Source: Nanobdellota archaeon (GTDB lineage: Archaea; Nanobdellota; Nanobdellia; Pacearchaeales; GW2011-AR1). Taken from it: a stretch of DNA of 7,896 nt. This document shows positions 5,356 through 7,896 of the stretch, in pieces. The stretch spans positions 1-7,896 of the forward strand of contig JAHIEP010000086.1 of the NCBI GenBank assembly GCA_018901375.1, in the 5' to 3' direction. Position 1 is the stretch's first letter. Each line of letters opens with the position of its first letter. The translations under genes were made by a program, and so were the position numbers. The notes beneath the pieces are model-generated. The model had not been told where the DNA came from. It made no database searches and saw nothing but the letters and a program-made list of their open reading frames with translations.

Positions 5356-6444
5356 ATGGTTAAAGTTTATTTGCAGAGGCCTTGGAAGTTTGCCGATTCT
5401 CCTTATTATAAATATTTGTTAGAGAGTTCGCCTGCTGATGTTGAGTACGTTGGGCAGAATCAGAAGGGCGGGACTGTTGTGAATAAATGGAAGATGAATG
5501 TTTTGCATAAGACGAAAGGATTTGTTAGATGGGTTTTGAGGGTTTTGCCTTTGCCGATTCCTAATGCTCATTATAGTCCTAGGGGAGATTATGATTTGAT
5601 TCATGCTGCGCATTGTTTGAGTTTGAATGAGGGTCCGTGGGTTACGGATACGGAATGGGTTGGGCAGTTTTGGTTGGCGGCTAATTATGACAAGCATCCT
5701 TCTGGAAAATATGTTGGGAAGATTTTAATGAGAGATAACTGTAAGAAAATTTTGGCTTGGACGAAGTGGGCTTATGATGGGATTGTTAAGGAATTTCCTG
5801 AGGTGAAAGATAAGGTTGAAGTTGTTTATCCTGGGATTCCGACTGTTAATTTTAAGAAAATTAAGAGTGATAAGATTCGTTTGCTTTATGTTTCTCGGAG
5901 GTTTTATTTTAAGGGGGGCCTTTATGCATTGGAAGTTATGGATAGACTGACTAAGAAATATGATAACGTCGAGGGGTTGGTGATTAGCGAGGTTCCTGAG
6001 GAGGTTAGGGCTCGATACGAGAAGAATAAAAAGATAAAGGTTTCTGGAATGATTTTACAGAGTGAGTTGTTTGAAAAAATTTATCCGGCGACCGATATTT
6101 TGGTCTATCCGTCTTTTACTGATACGTTTGGGTTTGCGATAACAGAGGCGATGGCTTTCGGAATTCCGGTTGTTTCGGTTGGTGGGCTTTCTCGTAGTGA
6201 GTTGATTAAGGATGGAAAGACTGGGTTTGTTGTTGATGAGCCCGATAAGTGGGAGCTTGAAAGTTTAGATAATAATGAGAAAACTGTTGATGATTTATTT
6301 GAGAAGGTTTCTTATTTGGTGGAGAATGAAAAGGTTAGGAGGCGTATGGGGATTGCTGCACAAAAGGAAATAAAAGGTGGGAAGTTTTCGTATGGCATCA
6401 GGGATGAAAAATTAAAAGAAATTTATAAGGAAGCGTTGAAATGA
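5356..6444 (+). CDS. GT4-type (GT-B) glycosyltransferase
   Basis: A 362-residue protein. The N-terminal half is divergent, including YDLIHAAHCL and RDNCKKILAWTKWAYDGIVKEFPEVKDKVEVVYPGIP, which is the usual GT4 link segment (Ser/Thr-x-x-x followed by V-x-YPGI). The C-terminal Rossmann half begins at RLLYVSRRFYFKGG (175-188), with R181 and K186 in the diphosphate-binding positions. It continues with ATDILVYPSFTDTFGFAITEAMAFGIPVV. The E-x7-E motif is D256-x7-E264, the first acid being Asp rather than Glu. It should be a retaining transferase using a nucleotide sugar, at the cytoplasmic face of the membrane; donor and acceptor cannot be read from the sequence. No membrane segment is evident. It ends in an ATGA overlap with the methyltransferase. 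Confidence 0.88.
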   Translation: MVKVYLQRPWKFADSPYYKYLLESSPADVEYVGQNQKGGTVVNKWKMNVLHKTKGFVRWVLRVLPLPIPNAHYSPRGDYDLIHAAHCLSLNEGPWVTDTEWVGQFWLAANYDKHPSGKYVGKILMRDNCKKILAWTKWAYDGIVKEFPEVKDKVEVVYPGIPTVNFKKIKSDKIRLLYVSRRFYFKGGLYALEVMDRLTKKYDNVEGLVISEVPEEVRARYEKNKKIKVSGMILQSELFEKIYPATDILVYPSFTDTFGFAITEAMAFGIPVVSVGGLSRSELIKDGKTGFVVDEPDKWELESLDNNEKTVDDLFEKVSYLVENEKVRRRMGIAAQKEIKGGKFSYGIRDEKLKEIYKEALK

Positions 6445-7025
6445 ATAAAGAACTTGCGGAGGAAATTTGGAAAGATTATATAGGTAGAAAGAAAGAGTAT
6501 TTTTCTAATCTTTATAGAGATTTGAAATTTGAGTATGCGGAGCCAGTTTTGGATATTGGTGGGGGGCCTGGGGCTTTTTTGAATTTTTTTGGAATTGAGA
6601 AAGCTGATATACTTGACATTGCTGGAGGGAAAAGTTTAGCGGGGGATTATAATTTTATCGAGGCTGATTTGACGAGTAAGTTGCCTAAATTGAAAAAAAA
6701 ATATAAAACTATTTTCGTAATGGAGACTTTGGAACATATTAAGAATCCGTTGTATCTTATGGCTCAGGTTTATGATATTATGGATGATGAGGGAGTGGGT
6801 TATATTTCTGTTCCGTATACTCCGTTAGATTTGGATAGGAGTGGTCAGGAAAATTCTGTGATGTGTCATGTTTGTAGATGGAAGTTGGAAGAGTTGCGGG
6901 ACCAGTTGAGTAAGCTTGGGTTTATGTCTAGGGTTATTCAGAAGAGAAGGCGGTTTAAGAATACAGCTTTTTATCTTCCGCATTGTTGGTTGGTTTTGAA
7001 AATTAAAAAGAGGCTTGAGCACTAA
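6441..7025 (+). CDS. Class I SAM-dependent methyltransferase
   Basis: A 194-residue protein with motif I VLDIGGGPG (residues 36-44), an acidic second strand (ADILDIAGG), the motif IV-like IFVMETLEHIKNPLYLMAQVYDIMDDEG, and GYISVPYTPLDLD as the following strand. This fits the Methyltransf_11/23 fold, and the METLEHI phrase is typical of O- or C-methyltransferases acting on small molecules or sugars. CHVCRWKLEELRDQLSKLGF near residues 140-160 holds a Cys-x-x-Cys pair of unknown role. ATG overlaps the preceding TGA, so it is coupled to the glycosyltransferase, which suggests it modifies the same glycan or sugar. Exact substrate unknown. Confidence 0.82.
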   Translation: MNKELAEEIWKDYIGRKKEYFSNLYRDLKFEYAEPVLDIGGGPGAFLNFFGIEKADILDIAGGKSLAGDYNFIEADLTSKLPKLKKKYKTIFVMETLEHIKNPLYLMAQVYDIMDDEGVGYISVPYTPLDLDRSGQENSVMCHVCRWKLEELRDQLSKLGFMSRVIQKRRRFKNTAFYLPHCWLVLKIKKRLEH

Positions 7026-7040
7026 AATGCTTCGCATTTT
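7024..7040 (+). repeat. Perfect hairpin after the methyltransferase
   Basis: AAAATGCTTCGCATTTT has exact 7-bp arms around a TTC loop. It begins within the stop codon of the methyltransferase and leads directly into a G-rich tandem repeat, the same order as at 4128-4180. The T run at the 3' end could aid termination in archaea, but readthrough into the next gene seems equally possible. Confidence 0.8.
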
Positions 7041-7072
7041 CGGGGTTTCGGGGTTTCGGTGTTTCGGTGTTT
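7041..7072 (+). repeat. G-rich 8-bp 2+2 tandem repeat
   Basis: Two copies of CGGGGTTT (7041-7056) are followed by two of CGGTGTTT (7057-7072). The block pattern (two of one variant, then two of another) and the CGG-initial unit match the array inside the aminotransferase gene, although the unit is different. No coding role is supported: an in-frame ATG at 7059 opens a frame into the GT11 gene, but its first 24 codons read through repeat and hairpin. Confidence 0.88.
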
Positions 7073-7077
7073 TGAAA

Positions 7078-7094
7078 GGGCAGTTATGCTGCCC
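7078..7094 (+). repeat. Second hairpin before GT11
   Basis: GGGCAG and CTGCCC form exact 6-bp arms around a TTATG loop. It closes the G-rich array on the other side, so the spacer is hairpin, tandem repeat, hairpin. It could be part of the same element, a 5' UTR structure for the next gene, or chance. Confidence 0.6.
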
Positions 7095-7112
7095 GAGTTG
7101 GCGGGATTCGTC

Positions 7113-7119
7113 AAGGAGG
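7113..7119 (+). promoter_or_regulatory. Strong Shine-Dalgarno for GT11
   Basis: AAGGAGG lies 11 nt before the ATG at 7131. It decides the start, since the GT11 family begins with a strand directly before the GLGN loop. The in-frame upstream ATGs at 7059 and 7086 would add sequence from the repeats. A real SD here contrasts with the leaderless starts elsewhere and suggests the gene is translated from a longer mRNA. Confidence 0.75.
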
Positions 7120-7130
7120 CTGGAACACTG

Positions 7131-7835
7131 ATGATAATTACTGAAGTTGGAAGAGGACTTGGGAATTCTATGTATGTTTATGCGGCGGGACGGGCTTTGG
7201 CTGAGCATTGGAGAACGGAACATAAGATTGATAGTTCTTTTTTGGATGCATGGCCTCATCCTAATTATAAATTTGGGGGAAGCTGGGATGTTGTTTTAGA
7301 TAAGTTTAATATTTCCGCAAAGAGGGCGACGAGGGGAGATGTATTGAGACATTTGTTCAGAACCTGGATTCGGCCTATTGATAGGTTTCTTTACAAGTTT
7401 AAATTGTTTGATAGGAAGGTTGTTTATTTTCCTACGACTGGTTTGATTGAGGATTTTTATAAGATTCCTGATGACACTTATCTCATGGGATATTTTGGAG
7501 AGGATAAATTTTTTAAGGATATAATAGGCATTATTCAAAAAGAGTTTAGTTTGAAGGATGAGAATAAGGTTGAGATAAAAGAGTTGTTGAAGGAAATTGG
7601 GTCTTGTAATTCGGTTAGTATTCATGTAAGGAGGGGGGATGTTTTGAAATTAAAGGATTGTTATATTCTTGATGTTGATTATTATAGGGAGGCTGTTGGG
7701 TTAATTAAGGAGAAAATTAAGAATCCGAAGTTTTATGTTTTTTCGGATGAGATTGATTGGTGTAAAAAGAATTTTTCTGGACTTGGAATTAAGTTAAATT
7801 TTGTCGAGGGGAGAAAGGATTATGAGGATTCTTAA
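7131..7835 (+). CDS. GT11 fucosyltransferase-like, 3' end artificially cut
   Basis: Only 234 residues are read before a stop, against roughly 280-300 for the family. Start motif MIITEVGRGLGNSMYVYAAGRALA corresponds to the GT11 GGLGNQMFQYAFGRALA. The donor-binding motif SIHVRRGD (H165-R167-R168-G169-D170) is intact, as is VFSDEIDWCKKNF (about 203-215). The next expected motif, EDxxLMSxCKHxIxANSTFSWW, starts at YED and is then lost: the sequence becomes the reverse complement of bases 7656-7726 from 7826, and the last codons and TAA come from that arm. So this is a 3'-partial gene, not a natural truncation. GT11 enzymes transfer L-fucose from GDP-fucose to a sugar 2-OH, and a related deoxysugar is possible here. 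It is downstream of gmd, whose product is the precursor of GDP-fucose. Confidence 0.85.
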   Translation: MIITEVGRGLGNSMYVYAAGRALAEHWRTEHKIDSSFLDAWPHPNYKFGGSWDVVLDKFNISAKRATRGDVLRHLFRTWIRPIDRFLYKFKLFDRKVVYFPTTGLIEDFYKIPDDTYLMGYFGEDKFFKDIIGIIQKEFSLKDENKVEIKELLKEIGSCNSVSIHVRRGDVLKLKDCYILDVDYYREAVGLIKEKIKNPKFYVFSDEIDWCKKNFSGLGIKLNFVEGRKDYEDS

Positions 7836-7896
7836 TTTTCTCCTTAATTAACCCAACAGCCTCCCTATAATAATCAACATCAAGAATATAACAATC
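7656..7896. repeat. Perfect 71-bp inverted repeat at the right edge
   Basis: Bases 7656-7726 and 7826-7896 are exact reverse complements, with 99 bp between them, and the right arm ends at the last base of the window. The left arm is normal GT11 coding sequence, so the right arm is a copy in the wrong direction. The switch occurs after about 7825, possibly at GGAT microhomology. This is the classic shape of a fold-back from assembly or from multiple-displacement amplification. Confidence 0.97.

Noticed and set aside
7059..7130. Upstream start for GT11 at the ATG of 7059
   Set aside because: The extra 24 codons come from the G-rich repeat and hairpin, the family starts at the 7131 Met, and a strong SD precedes 7131.

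Overview
The window looks like archaeal DNA, most likely from a small-genome DPANN-type lineage (the lineage is inference). It is AT-rich with strong G-over-C skew on the + strand, and every convincing gene is on +. Four start codons lie about 24-27 nt downstream of the centre of a TATA-like box with no room for a Shine-Dalgarno site, which is the archaeal leaderless arrangement. Other genes are coupled by ATGA or short overlaps, and one has a strong SD.

The content is a surface-glycan or nucleotide-sugar island. Left to right: a G-rich 7-bp tandem repeat at the left edge (1-36); a COG4627-type SAM methyltransferase (130-732); gmd, GDP-mannose 4,6-dehydratase, interrupted by a full LAGLIDADG intein (813-3203, intein 1401-2567); an overlapping DegT-family sugar aminotransferase fused to a C-terminal cupin (3181-4692); a two-gene predicted toxin-antitoxin module, PBECR-like nuclease plus DUF2283 (4775-5307); a GT4-type glycosyltransferase (5356-6444); a second class I methyltransferase joined to it by ATGA (6441-7025); a 105-bp spacer with two hairpins around a G-rich tandem repeat; and a GT11 (alpha-1,2-fucosyltransferase-like) gene from 7131, cut off at the right edge.

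The genes suggest this pathway: Gmd makes GDP-4-keto-6-deoxy-mannose. The aminotransferase-cupin fusion could aminate it, possibly after a 3,4-keto shift by the cupin, giving a GDP-amino-dideoxy sugar. The glycosyltransferases would place deoxysugars on a glycan and the methyltransferases would decorate it. No fcl/GDP-fucose synthase is visible.

Most notable: (i) a complete-looking intein in gmd with Thr at position 1 and an added helix-turn-helix; (ii) a recurring composite element, a short perfect hairpin followed directly by a G-rich 7-8 bp repeat in a 2+2 variant pattern, seen once in frame inside the aminotransferase and once between genes; (iii) the aminotransferase-cupin fusion; (iv) a perfect 71-bp inverted repeat ending at the last base, which truncates the GT11 gene and is probably an assembly or amplification fold-back.
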